A stretch of DNA of 64,000 nt. It comes from Tetrapyrgos nigripes (Eukaryota > Basidiomycota > Agaricomycetes > Agaricales > Campanellaceae). The notes beneath the pieces were generated by a model, which made no database searches, had not been told where the DNA came from, and worked only from the letters and a program-made list of their open reading frames with translations. The stretch lies in NCBI GenBank assembly GCA_013368315.1, contig JAACJM010000260.1, positions 1 to 64,000 of the forward strand, given 5' to 3'. Positions within the stretch are counted from its first letter, which is position 1. The number at the start of each line of letters is the position of its first letter. A program made the position numbers and the translations under genes. Shown here piece after piece: positions 54,832 through 64,000 of the stretch.

Positions 54832-55991
54832 TAGGGCTCAGCACGGGTACGGGTAATTGCCAGGTACCTGGCCAGGTACCTGTATCCGGACCCGCGGGTC
54901 CCGGATACCCGGCACAGCCACACCCGCCGGATACGGATACCACCGGATACGGGTTTGACTTTCAAAATGTCCCAGTATCCGCAGGTATCCGTAAAATAAA
55001 AATAGTACCGTCTGTATTTAAATATGTATGTAGAAAAATAGAAACATAGCTACATTAGCATTGTATTCCTTCATAAACATGGGTTTTTCATGAGGATCCA
55101 CATTTTCGCAGCTAAAACAGGTCTAGATGTCTATATGTATATCGTGGCTGGAACTCACTTTCTCAATTAAAAATGTGTAATGCAGTCAGATTGCTTGGCT
55201 ATATGAACATAAAATGCTCCACCTGAGTGAGAGAGTATATCTATGTAAAAATAATCATATACTTATGCATAAACTCAATGAAGATCTATTTTTTTTAAAA
55301 TAAAAATTGCTTTGTTGGTGTTTTGGCTCTATTAAAATTATGTATTGTCACTGGATTGTTTGACTTTATAGACAAGAAATGTTCCACTGCAATGAGAAAA
55401 GATATATATGTACAAAAAATTATATATTTATGCAAAATTTCACCCAAGATCTATGGTTCTTTCATAAAAAGCCACTTTTATGATCTTTTTCAGTCAGTTG
55501 AAGTATGTATTGTACTCAGATTGCTAAGCTCTATGAACATAAAATGTTCCGCTGATATGAGGGAAGATATATGAGTACAAACAATTATATATTTATACAT
55601 AATTTCACCCAAGATCTGTGGTTCTTTCATAAAAAGCCACTTTTCTGATCTTTTTCAGTCAGTTAAAAGTATGTATTGTTGTTGGATTGTCTGGCTCTAT
55701 AAACAAAGATTGTTCTCATCAAGTGAAAGAAGACATCCATTTAAAAATAAACATTTATTTAGGCATAAAACATTTTAATACGTAGGGTTTAGGACTAAAA
55801 ACTACATTTTTATAGTCAAGTACCCGCATACCCGCAGATACCCATATAACCCGCGGGTCGGATACTCCGGATACGGGTTATCCGGAGTGCTTTACCCGCC
55901 GGATACGGATTTGAGTTTTGATGTGAGATAAACCCGCGGGTCCGGGTCCGGGTAATCCGCGGGTGTACCCGTGCTGAGCCCTATTCAGCTC
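54824..55991. mobile_element. Non-autonomous hAT-type element with 8-bp target duplication
   Basis: The element spans 54,832-55,983 (1,152 bp). Terminal inverted repeats are perfect over 19 bp (TAGGGCTCAGCACGGGTAC), and the outer parts are rich in further CCGGATAC/GGGTA words on both sides. It is flanked by TTCAGCTC on each side (54,824-54,831 and 55,984-55,991), an 8-bp target duplication typical of the hAT superfamily. It has no transposase; the interior is AT-rich and built of repeats. It lies about 30 bp upstream of the ATG of the small membrane-protein gene copy 2. Confidence 0.92.
55174..55800 (+). repeat. About four diverged 165-bp repeats inside the hAT-type element
   Basis: Units with a TGTATTGT-type start lie at about 55,174, 55,341, 55,505 and 55,672. 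Units 2 and 3 share long blocks such as TTTCACCCAAGATCT and TTCTTTCATAAAAAGCCACT. Spacing is 164-167 bp. Confidence 0.75.
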
Positions 55992-56013
55992 ATCGCTTCT
56001 TTCAGCTTTTTCA

Positions 56014-56486
56014 ATGTCGAGCCTGACCATGCAGATTACCACCCAGCGGTCCCTTGCAGCTGTCGTCGCCGTTATCATTGCCACTGCCGTTATCAAAACT
56101 ACCCTCACCGTCCGAGAATTGAAGGATATCGTGACGGAAATCAGCCTCAAGCTTTCCTCTCAGTGAGTGAGCTGTACCCATTTCAACCTAGCAGTTACTG
56201 ACTCTTCTCGGATTTTTTGTTCTTTGATCTCAGGCTCGAGCTTTCCTCTCAGTGGGTTACCCATTTCAACTTAACATTTACTGACTCTTCTCGGATTTCT
56301 TTGTTCTTTGTTCTTTGATGAAGAGCTCCCTCCTGCAGCTGCATGGCGCAGTTGGTGTCGTTCGTATACCGATTCCTAGGTCTAATATGCGGGATCACCT
56401 TCATCATCGCGTTCCTCACCGGCATACTGGATTACATGCTCAGCTACGATGCCGCTCTGCGACATACTTTAGCCCGGCGCCAATGA
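56014..56486 (+). CDS. Small membrane protein, copy 2
   Basis: Exons 56014-56162 and 56339-56486 encode about 98 residues. The N-terminus has a hydrophobic helix (LAAVVAVIIATAVI), TLTVRELKDIVTEISLKLSS, and after the intron another membrane segment (FLGLICGITFIIAFLTGIL). It is paralogous to the gene at 53,036. The intron region is unusual: the exon end plus intron start (GCTTTCCTCTCAGTG) is tandemly repeated with some 60 bp of following sequence, giving two possible donors. The hAT-type element ends 30 bp upstream of the ATG and must affect the promoter or 5' UTR. Confidence 0.55.
56152..56310 (+). repeat. Tandem duplication across an exon-intron boundary
   Basis: Two adjacent copies begin GCTTTCCTCTCAGTG and share ACCCATTTCAAC and TTACTGACTCTTCTCGGATT. 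The copies are about 75-88 bp. Confidence 0.75.
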
Positions 56487-56928
56487 GATTGGGAGGAAGT
56501 AATCATGCGAAGCGTATCGTTTCATTTGTCTTCTTTCACAGTTCGGTTCATCGAGGTCGACAACACCTTAGTCTGCATTAAGCGTAGATGAATATCATTT
56601 TGTAAACACTCTTGTAAACGTTAAGTAGAATCAGTGTAGTTATGATTAAGGTCTTGTCGAAATGTACTGCAAACTCAGGTTTTTCTTTGTCACAACGCGC
56701 CTACATAGGGGCACAGAAGTGACGGACCACTTACACCAACCACCGCTATGATTACCACAACGACTTTTGGAAGTTAAGCTCTCAATTTCCTGCCAACCTG
56801 AGATAAGAATGGATTACAATGCATACTACAGAGGGTAAGTAGGTCTGTTTGACCGTTCCAAGCAAGATCATCTCCCAAACCGATGGTCTAAACCAGAGAT
56901 CCACTCTTTCCCTCACCGATAGACCCAC
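56487..56928. other. Downstream flank shared with 53.4-53.6 kb
   Basis: Sequence around 56,660-56,750 matches the flank after small membrane-protein copy 1 (GTACTGCAAA and ACGCGYCTA blocks), marking the extent of the tandem duplication. No gene. Confidence 0.4.
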
Positions 56929-59900
56929 TCATCCTGTCGAGCCGTAAGCCCCTGATATAAATGCTTTTCCTCCTCCGAAACATTCTCGTCCCCAATGTTT
57001 CAAAGTTTTGTAGTGAGAGACTAGTTGGTGATGCGAGGGAAGAGAATTCGGTTCGCACGTTGCATCAGTCCTAGTGACAGAGACAGTTTCAGCGTCATAA
57101 TCATGAAAGAAACAGAGAACACGAACTCGACATAAATTAAGAACAATTGCAACTTGGGACGATATTTCCCATCTGGCTGTATGAGCGATGACTCGGTCCA
57201 TAGGAATGACAATGGGACAATCTTCGAAGGATGTTGACACCGCCTGCGCTTCAAATCCCTGATCCCAAAATTCCGCGAAGGGGTCTGTAGCCCACTTAAT
57301 GTTTCGACTAAGTCTGACTGCAATCCAGTATTCTCCCGACGTTGTGTTATACTCGAAAATATGCTCAATTTGACCACAAGTCCACCTCTCCTGGTTCCGA
57401 GTCTGTTTGAAACAGACATAACTGTTTCCGATGGCAGTTGAGTTCGGAATGGAGTAAAATCCATATGGCGCAGTTATGTGTGAATAGCAAGTGATGTCGG
57501 TACCGTTTATCAGGCGAAGAAGTGAGGAAGGAGGTGTGTCGATGACCTGAAAACTGGAGATACTGGACGAAGACCGGACGGCATCATTATTCCGTTCGTC
57601 TTGGACAATGAATGAGTAATCGTCTTGGACATTGAAAGAGTCGTCGTTGACATCAAACAGTGGTTCATCGAAGGGTTCCGGGTCATCCTGGACGGCAGCA
57701 CGGTCTATTGGAGAGGTTTCGCCAAGGGGTTTAAACTGGTATGCCGCGTCCAGAATGTCTCTGACAATTTTCAGTAACGGAGGACAATCCGACCACATGA
57801 GCCACTGCCGAACCCATGCGCCCTTATAGAATGAGTGCAGTATCGTCCGCTCTCGTTGACCTTAGAATGGATATACATCAGACATTTGTTAGGACTACTA
57901 GAAGAGATACTTGCCAGGTATATGATTTGTTGGAATTCGTTGTAGTCTGCCAATCAAGCGCTCAGGTGGGAAACACCACCAGTATCGGACAGGACCCATG
58001 GACTCTGAGTATTCGAAAAGATGAAACGCAAGGTGGTGCGAGGTTTGAAGAAAACCGGGAAAATTCTTCCTCAAACCAACAATGTGGTTCCGAAGAGATT
58101 CCCGAAACAAATTTTGTCGCTCGAGGGTCAAGATGTTTCTTGTTATTGCAATAGATGCACATGTCAACGACATTGACGTTTGCAAAACCGATTTCATTGT
58201 CTCCGCGTGAGCAGCTGCCGTTGGTGAGTTCTCCTGAAATAAGCTCAACAAAGCAAGCGGCATGTGGACCGAATAGAGGATCCGCCATTGGTCGGCCTTG
58301 AGCTTGCCTGCTCTGGCTTCGCCAACGTCTGGTGGAGGTTTCTCGAGCCAGGCAAGAGTGACAATTTCTCGGATTGCTTCTTGTATTCTTCTCAGAACCT
58401 CTGAAGACCGTATGGGAGTATGTTTCAGAGCAGCCCTGGGCTTGTCCGCTCGCTGTAAAGGCTCTGAGAATTTCTTCCCAAGATAGAAGAAAAAAATCTC
58501 ACCCAGGCAACTAATCTTGAGGCCAAGTCCGCTCGCTCGAATTTTCAGGATGCAGGCAGACGGTTCAGATCGATACACACATAGGTAAGGGCGTCCAGAG
58601 ATTGTTGACCGAGTTCTTTCAGCAGCTTCTTCAACCCTTGTTCGCCATCGACTGGCTCGGTTAATCGTCGATGAATTGTCCCTACTGACACTGCAGACTG
58701 GAACCGCATTATCTGTGTCAACTGCTCAAGCAATTCTCTTTTCTCTTCCTCGTCGAAATTGTGACATTGTAGATTGCCGTGGTACGTTGTAGATTGTACA
58801 GATGGTTTTGTAGCCCAAGGAACTTCTGGTGATCGGCCCCCACACACGAAGAAAGGCCAAGTAAAATCACCATCCTGTTCAATGTCATCGATTCGCTGTC
58901 ACGATGATATTTCAGTGAGATCTAAACCTCTTGCCAAGAAAGTGGCTCACCCATTCCAAAATAGCTTCTGCCATCTCTTTGATGGTCATGTCCTTCTTCA
59001 ACCATGGCGACTTCCTCCGAAGGTCATCATTCAGGAAGACCATGATGTCGTTGCAGATGTATGCGAGGACAGCCCATTTTGCGCGACACATCATCTTGTA
59101 TAACGCATCCTCTTCGGATTTGATTACAGGCCTCTCAGAAGATAAAGCTGCATGAAGGCCTTTCAGCTGTTCGAGTGCTTTGGAATCATTGACTAGTTGC
59201 TCCTTCAAGTTTTCCATTCTACACTCTCGATGCTTAGACAACTCGTCTTCCAATCCCGGCCAATCTACGATGGAAAGGCTCTCATCTTCGGTTTCCGTTA
59301 TGGCTAACAATTCTCCCAGCCGACCACCAACGTTTCGATTAATTTCTGCGTGAGGCGGAGGGAGTGTAGATGGATGTGGAGGGGGAATGAAATCATGAAA
59401 ATATGCGATATTGGAAGTAGTCCTGTCCTTCTTTGCCTTCTGCTTGCTCTTCTTCTGCTTCTTCCTCGTCAGATTGGTTGGTTTGTCAGGATTATCGAGA
59501 CGAAGGGCATCGCGAAAGAAATTCTGCTGAAGGATGAGGTACAACGTATGCATTGGATCTACTGGAAGCTGAAAGACAGGTTTCCAATAGGGAAGCCTCC
59601 ACAACTCAGAATAACGAGTGCCATAGTGACTTTTGTAAGTGTCCCGCCATTCCTCGTCAGAAGCGTCTCGCCAAGCGACTGCTCCAGTCTTCAGATACCC
59701 GTTGTCCAGTGGTTTCCAATTTTCATAATCAGTTCTTCCCATTTGAGTTTTGTGCCAGCAAAGGCAATAGCAACAGAACAAATGGGAAGAAACATCGAGC
59801 AATCTGGCAAAAGGACGAGACGCCTTGAAGTCCATGACGGCTGAAGCAACGGCAATTCGAAATATCCGCTGATATGGTGTGACTGGATCCCCGGTGAAGT

Positions 59901-61615
59901 ATGTTCTGTATGTAGCATATAACTGGATGCCGCGAGTGTACGCGATTTCCAGCTCGGTGGTAAGGGGCTTCAAGTAATGGTTGTGAGCTGCGGTGTTGGT
60001 ATCGGGTTCTTTCGGACCCTGTATGATTCCTGGTATATAGACATACGCTGGGTCGTTTGACATATCGAGGGGCAGATTGAGACAAGTCATCGCCATCATA
60101 CCACTCGAACTTGTCCGCTTTCCTTGACGAAGCCCTTGCAGATTGAAAAAATCCGCGTGAAGCTTGAATAGGAATCTCCCTTCTCTCCCTTCCCCTCCTC
60201 CTGCGATAAACATATCTCTGTCTGGAGATTGGAGCTGGCGTACGAAATGCCCATCCTGGAATGTACACTTTGTTCACGGTGGTTCTGGGGCCTTTCGGAT
60301 ACGGTCGCAGAACCTATCCCCTAGCTCTTCTATGCCAGGTAATGTGAGGAATCGGGAGAACCACTGAGAGAAGGGGAAGTAGTGGTAGAGTTTGAGGGGC
60401 TTTCCATTGGAGTCGAGAAGATCTGAACTACATGGATCCTGATCTTGGACAGCACGATGAGTACACGAGGATGGGTAATGAGGTCTGGATGGTCCATTGG
60501 AGTAGTCAGGTTCGTAGGTGCAGCTGCAGTCAGGGCAGACAGTGTAAGGGATGGAGTCGATCCCGAGGTTGAGTCTCTGCTCAAGGGTTGAGACGGTGTC
60601 CGGAATGTCGTTCAACGCTTGCTGCTGCTGAAGATTCGGACCACCTGCTAACAATGCAAGTGCATATCCAAATAGTTTGAGGGATTTGAGAAGGAATCTG
60701 GCTGTGGCGACTGAAGATCCTGTGAACACCCGACTTGCGAGGGAAATGGTGTATGCAACTAGAGTAGCAGTGTGCCGTCTGGTATTAGGATTATCGAATA
60801 AATGCTCTGCATCGCAACAGTCTTAGAATGAGATGTCATCGATAAATGTAGTCTGCGCACCGTTATCAAATTTTACTGGAGATTTATCAGGGTACTTCTG
60901 ACGCCAGCTATTCACAGCAATCCTCAACATGGTTAAAGAGGCCCTGCAGTCATCCACAACTCCAGCGATTACTTCAACCTTCTGTGCACGTCGAATAACA
61001 TTGAGAGACCCTTCCACATAGCGTATAGTACTTTCCACCTGAGTAAGTTCAGCTTGGACTACCGACTCGTCCCGACTGGATAAAGAAGCGACCTTCTCTC
61101 GTGCTGCGAGCAAATGAGTCTTCAAGGAAGAGGCTTTTCCATAAGCCCTGACTGAGGCCAGATTTTGGGTTTTCGGGTCGCCAAAGGGATGGAGAAAACC
61201 GTGTTCATCAGGGACGAGAACAGCTTCTACTACTTCTTCCCATAGGGTATCCCTTTGCTGATGAGGAGGCGTTGGTTTTCCTTCATCGCTCCGCGCATCT
61301 CAAATACCTTTCAGTTCAAAGTGACGTCTTACGAATGAAACGACTCACCGATTGAAGCAACAGATGTCTGGATATATCCTCTAGCACACTAGGTTCCACT
61401 GGTTTTCGGGTTGCGAAATCGTCACCTGGCGGATTCAGCACAGTTGTAGCCATAACATCGAGGTCTAGGCTAAGGGTGGTCCTGTCATCCTTAAGCTGCT
61501 GAAAAAAGGAGGTTGACAATGAAGCAGGGCCAGACGGCGGACTGTAGCGAGAAGTAGGTCCAGTTCTTCCCTCAGTCACATTCCGTTGCAAAAACGATAG
61601 ATAGTCAGAGGTCAT
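56929..61615 (-). CDS. Plavaka / Tnp2-type (CACTA-like) transposase
   Basis: Multi-exon minus-strand gene from the ATG at 61,613-61,615 to the TGA at 56,929. Conserved order: TVCPDCSCTY Cys motif (about 60,540), KCTFQDGHFVRQL, FIAGGGEGREGRFLFKLHAD + FFN, MTCLNLPLDMSNDPAYVYIP + GIIQGPKEP, HYLKPL, FCCYCLCW, RLPYWKPVFQLPVDPMHTLY (catalytic-type D-x-MH), a Lys-rich insert, LKADQWRILYSVHMPLALLS, HHLAFHLFEYSESMGPVRYW and a C-terminal beta-rich domain. This matches basidiomycete Tnp2-like transposases (Plavaka group of the CACTA superfamily). Introns include about 60,780-60,832 and 58,860-58,920. Little damage was seen, so the protein may be functional. Terminal inverted repeats were not found. Confidence 0.75.
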
Positions 61616-61820
61616 AGCATAGCGATGTAGCGATGTAGCGACGTAGGGTTGAGAATGACATGGTGTCACACGGACCGGCGTTCTGCTTAGCCTTTTGATC
61701 GATCTGCAAGGCCCTCCATTGTAAGTGGCATCATCTAGCTTCACGTACAACTTCATTGCATACGCTTTCTTCGACACATTGGCTTTCTTGAAAGTCACTT
61801 TCTATACCGTCTTATATTCA
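61616..61820. promoter_or_regulatory. Short divergent intergenic region (about 205 bp)
   Basis: Separates the transposase ATG (minus) from the GMSDEE-family gene ATG (plus). It includes a tandem GCGATGTA-type repeat (AGCGATGTAGCGATGTAGCG at about 61,620). A shared bidirectional promoter is an inference from the head-to-head layout. The minus-strand open frame extends into it, so the transposase could start slightly further upstream. Confidence 0.4.
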
Positions 61821-62765
61821 ATGCCGAGATCGGTTCAAAAATCGACAGCCAAGAGAAACGTGGGCAGTATGCGTTGCTATTTCAGGTTGAGTACTAATTT
61901 GCATATCAAAGGAACTTGTACGGAAGATCCTACTCGATTCACTCCGTGCAGCAGAAGTCCAAGAGATTCCCCAGAGAGACTCGCAACGTTCCAGGAACAG
62001 GGTCAGCTCGGGCCTGATCTTCAGCAAGCGTACCTGGATACCTCAGCGGATACTGCAGTGACTATGCAAGATTTACCCTGGAATAAGGCTTTGGTCTATG
62101 AACTTGCAACCAAAGCAATGGAAGTCGTCATCCAATCTGATGATCCATTGTTGGAGGACTTAGTCTCAATGACATACCCGGACTGGAAAAAACTTTTCGC
62201 CGAACGAATTTATAGGATACTCCTGGATGTCCAGCGCATAAAGGAACGTGGAACAGAGTCTGTTAGAAAGGGGTATCAGGCAAAAAAGGCTAGAAATGAG
62301 CGAAGGACGATTCGTGTGGAGGTAAGTCCACCTTTAAGCGAATAGTACACTAACTGAAGACGTCTGCAGAAGTTTGAAAGAAGGTTGATGCTGTGCGCCA
62401 ACATGTTACAAATTTCACGCAAGCAACACGACAGAGACAGGATTGTGTATTGGACCAAAGCCTTAGGCTATGTCAACTCCTTGACCAAGGATGGTATGTC
62501 CGACGAAGAGAATGCTGTTGAAGGAGACAAGCAGGTAAGGATTGTACACGAGGTAGAATCTCGTGATCCCAGTGCCAGTCGTTTCTTTGAATACGTTGAC
62601 AATCTTCGGGAGACAGAGTCTGCCGTCTTCCAGCGTTCTGGCTGTAAAAGGATGCAGCGTATCCAAGGGGCAGTCAGGACGGAAAACCCACCCTTACCCG
62701 AGCTTCCTCCAGTTATTTTGCAGATCCCAGGAGAAGCCGTGAAGCAAAATGAAACAGCTATATAG
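61821..62765 (+). CDS. GMSDEE-family hypothetical protein
   Basis: Exons 61821-62321 and 62370-62765 with a clean 48-nt intron (GAG|GTAAGT...CTGCAG) encode about 298 residues. Blocks shared in order with the gene at 43-46.5 kb: LPWNKALVYELATKAMEV, a helical middle, YWTKALGYVNSLTKDGMSDE + EN, QVRIVHEVESRDPSASRFFE and FQRSGCKRMQRI. The GMSDEE core followed by a basic/aromatic segment is the hallmark; I believe it is common in hypothetical proteins of mushroom-forming fungi, but no function is known to me. The frame is intact. It is head-to-head with the transposase, so it may be cargo or a second gene of the same element. Confidence 0.6.
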
Positions 62766-63071
62766 CACCAAGTAAGTTTCATCTGTAGAACTTGACTTGC
62801 TTTGACGCTGTTGCTGATTGGACAATGGTCCAGCTTTCTGATTTGGATTGGCAGCTTCGTTGGGGTTGTGCTCCTTATTCTTTGGAACTTCATGTAAAAT
62901 GTTGTTTATCATTTTCCTATGAGGAGTAAGCGCTCCAAATTTGAACCGTAATGTCAGAAGTCGCATTCCACCCACTCTCGGGACGTAAATAAAAGCGGAG
63001 TAGATTTAGTCACTTCCTGTTGACGAAACGTACAGCCAGGCGTCATCAATAACTTGTAGCGATAATTATTG

Positions 63072-64000
63072 TCACATACATAGAACTAGAGAGAATCCGA
63101 AGTAATCTCTAGCAAATGAGTCCTTGAGATCAGCAAACATAGCGAGAAAGATATCACTGGGTATAGACACAAAAAACCCAAACAACCAAGCGAGGTAGTA
63201 GGTAACCATCCATCCTTTAGAGGTTGTCTCGTTTTGGACTGCAGCGATGAATCTGGGCATGAGAGGCCAGACGCCGTTAACCCAAGCAATCACAGCGTGG
63301 AAGTTGATACCAGAGGTCCCTGGACATAGTGTTATAATTGGTCAAGGTGTTTTAGTATGGAGTCACTACGTACCAATGACTGAGACGAAGCCTCCTCCGT
63401 CGAATAACCACATAATCAGTGGCCATAAGACCAGCGGCAGGACTGAGGAACATGGCGAAGGAGCTGCAGGAGGAAGAGAAAAGGATTAAAACGAAACGAT
63501 CCAAATAATATCATATCATCAATTAACTATAGGCTCACCTGAGTACTGTGATAAACGTGTTGGCCGTCTGAAGATATACCAAATCAACCTGGTATCCCTT
63601 CCCACCTATCATGAACGACACTCACGTTTACCAATTTCCAAGGGTTAATCGCAAGACCAACACACACAGCAGTGAGGAAGGCACCCTATGGTAGGAAACC
63701 AATCAGTCCAGACTCCAACATGGAAGCACTGAGGAAAGATGGACTCCTTACCCGTCTAATGTTGATGTACTTGGGAAAAGGCCAGAAAAGTCAATCCCTC
63801 CAGAAACGCTGTTGCCAGAGATACACTGAGAAATAACGAAAGCACACCCTGCAAAGAAGGCAGCTGCATGCGCGCTGTTGCCTCCATGGGTTTGAGCACG
63901 ACTTGAAGGGAAACAGTGAAGCAGAGGGCCGATGATTGAGTGCCAGAAGTTGAGGGAAGAGAGGGGAGATATCTTCAAGGAGATCTGCTGAAGACAATAC
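63072..64000 (-). CDS. NCS1-family permease, C-terminal part, cut by window end
   Basis: Minus-strand exons read 5' to 3' as the second half of an NCS1 nucleobase/allantoin-type permease: SAHAAAFFAGCAFVISQCIS, NSVSGGIDFSGLFP, GAFLTAVCVGLAINPWKLVN, FAMFLSPAAGLMATDYVVIR, GTSGINFHAVIAWVNGVWPL and YYLAWLFGFFVSIPSDIFLA, with the stop at 63,072-63,074. Introns are at about 63,690-63,750, 63,540-63,625 and 63,320-63,375. Family members are proton or sodium symporters with about 12 helices in the plasma membrane. One base appears missing at CTTTTCCCAAGTAC, where a KYINIRR-type block would otherwise follow GLFP. The N-terminal half lies beyond the window. Confidence 0.7.

Noticed and set aside
56700..63050. 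CACTA-type terminal inverted repeats around the Plavaka transposase
   Set aside because: No matching CACTA/CACTG-type termini could be paired by eye on both sides, so element boundaries are left undefined.

Overview
The window looks like nuclear DNA of a basidiomycete fungus, most likely an Agaricomycete. Genes carry many short GT-AG introns (mostly about 50-65 nt). The mobile elements are ones known from mushroom-forming fungi: a chromodomain Ty3/gypsy retrotransposon, a Tnp2/Plavaka-type transposase, BED-finger hAT remnants and a short hAT-type element. Several cellular families (ABCC transporter, Atg22-like MFS, NCS1 permease, TRAPP Trs33, JmjC oxygenase, RING, T5orf172/GIY-YIG) are recognisable from the translated sequence. 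No bacterial-style operons, CRISPR arrays or convincing RNA genes were seen. All family assignments come from reading motifs; no database search was run.

Layout. 1-6.6 kb: low-complexity and decayed coding sequence, a small foldback element and tandem repeats. 6.6-8.9 kb: a truncated Mus7/Mms22-like N-terminal fragment (minus strand) bracketed by a 24-bp direct repeat. 8.9-10.6 kb: a small T5orf172-domain gene and a 3'-truncated Trs33 (TRAPP) gene. 11.4-18.5 kb: five lineage-type hypothetical genes, two of them diverged duplicates of each other. 18.8-21.7 kb: a gene with a basic N-terminus followed by a JmjC-like oxygenase domain and a Lys-Gly repeat tail, carrying one in-frame stop and two frameshifts. 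22.3-23.3 kb: an F-box-like gene. 23.5-36.9 kb: an ABCC transporter gene split by a 7.9-kb LTR retrotransposon (27,073-35,014, 5-bp target duplication). 37.1-40 kb: a decayed Atg22-like MFS gene, then a displaced N-terminal ABCC fragment. 42.3-46.5 kb: a truncated hAT transposase running directly into a coiled-coil gene whose exon-intron unit is triplicated. 47.4-53.4 kb: the best-preserved ordinary genes (coiled-coil, RING finger, WD40-like membrane protein, small membrane protein). 53.6-64 kb: an inverted pair of NCS1-permease segments encloses a 1.15-kb hAT-type element, a second copy of the small membrane-protein gene, a Plavaka-type transposase and, divergently placed, a paralogue of the 43-46 kb gene.

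This is a transposon-rich, actively decaying accessory region. The notable content is what elements did to genes: insertion inside an exon, insertion about 30 bp upstream of a start codon, fragment capture, and inverted or tandem segmental duplication. The less familiar pieces are the repeated gene family with a shared GMSDEE core (one copy head-to-head with a Plavaka transposase), the basic-region plus JmjC protein, and a Cys/His-rich extra reading frame at the 3' end of the retrotransposon. Many single-base frameshifts sit at homopolymers, so consensus sequence error is a live alternative to genuine decay for some genes.
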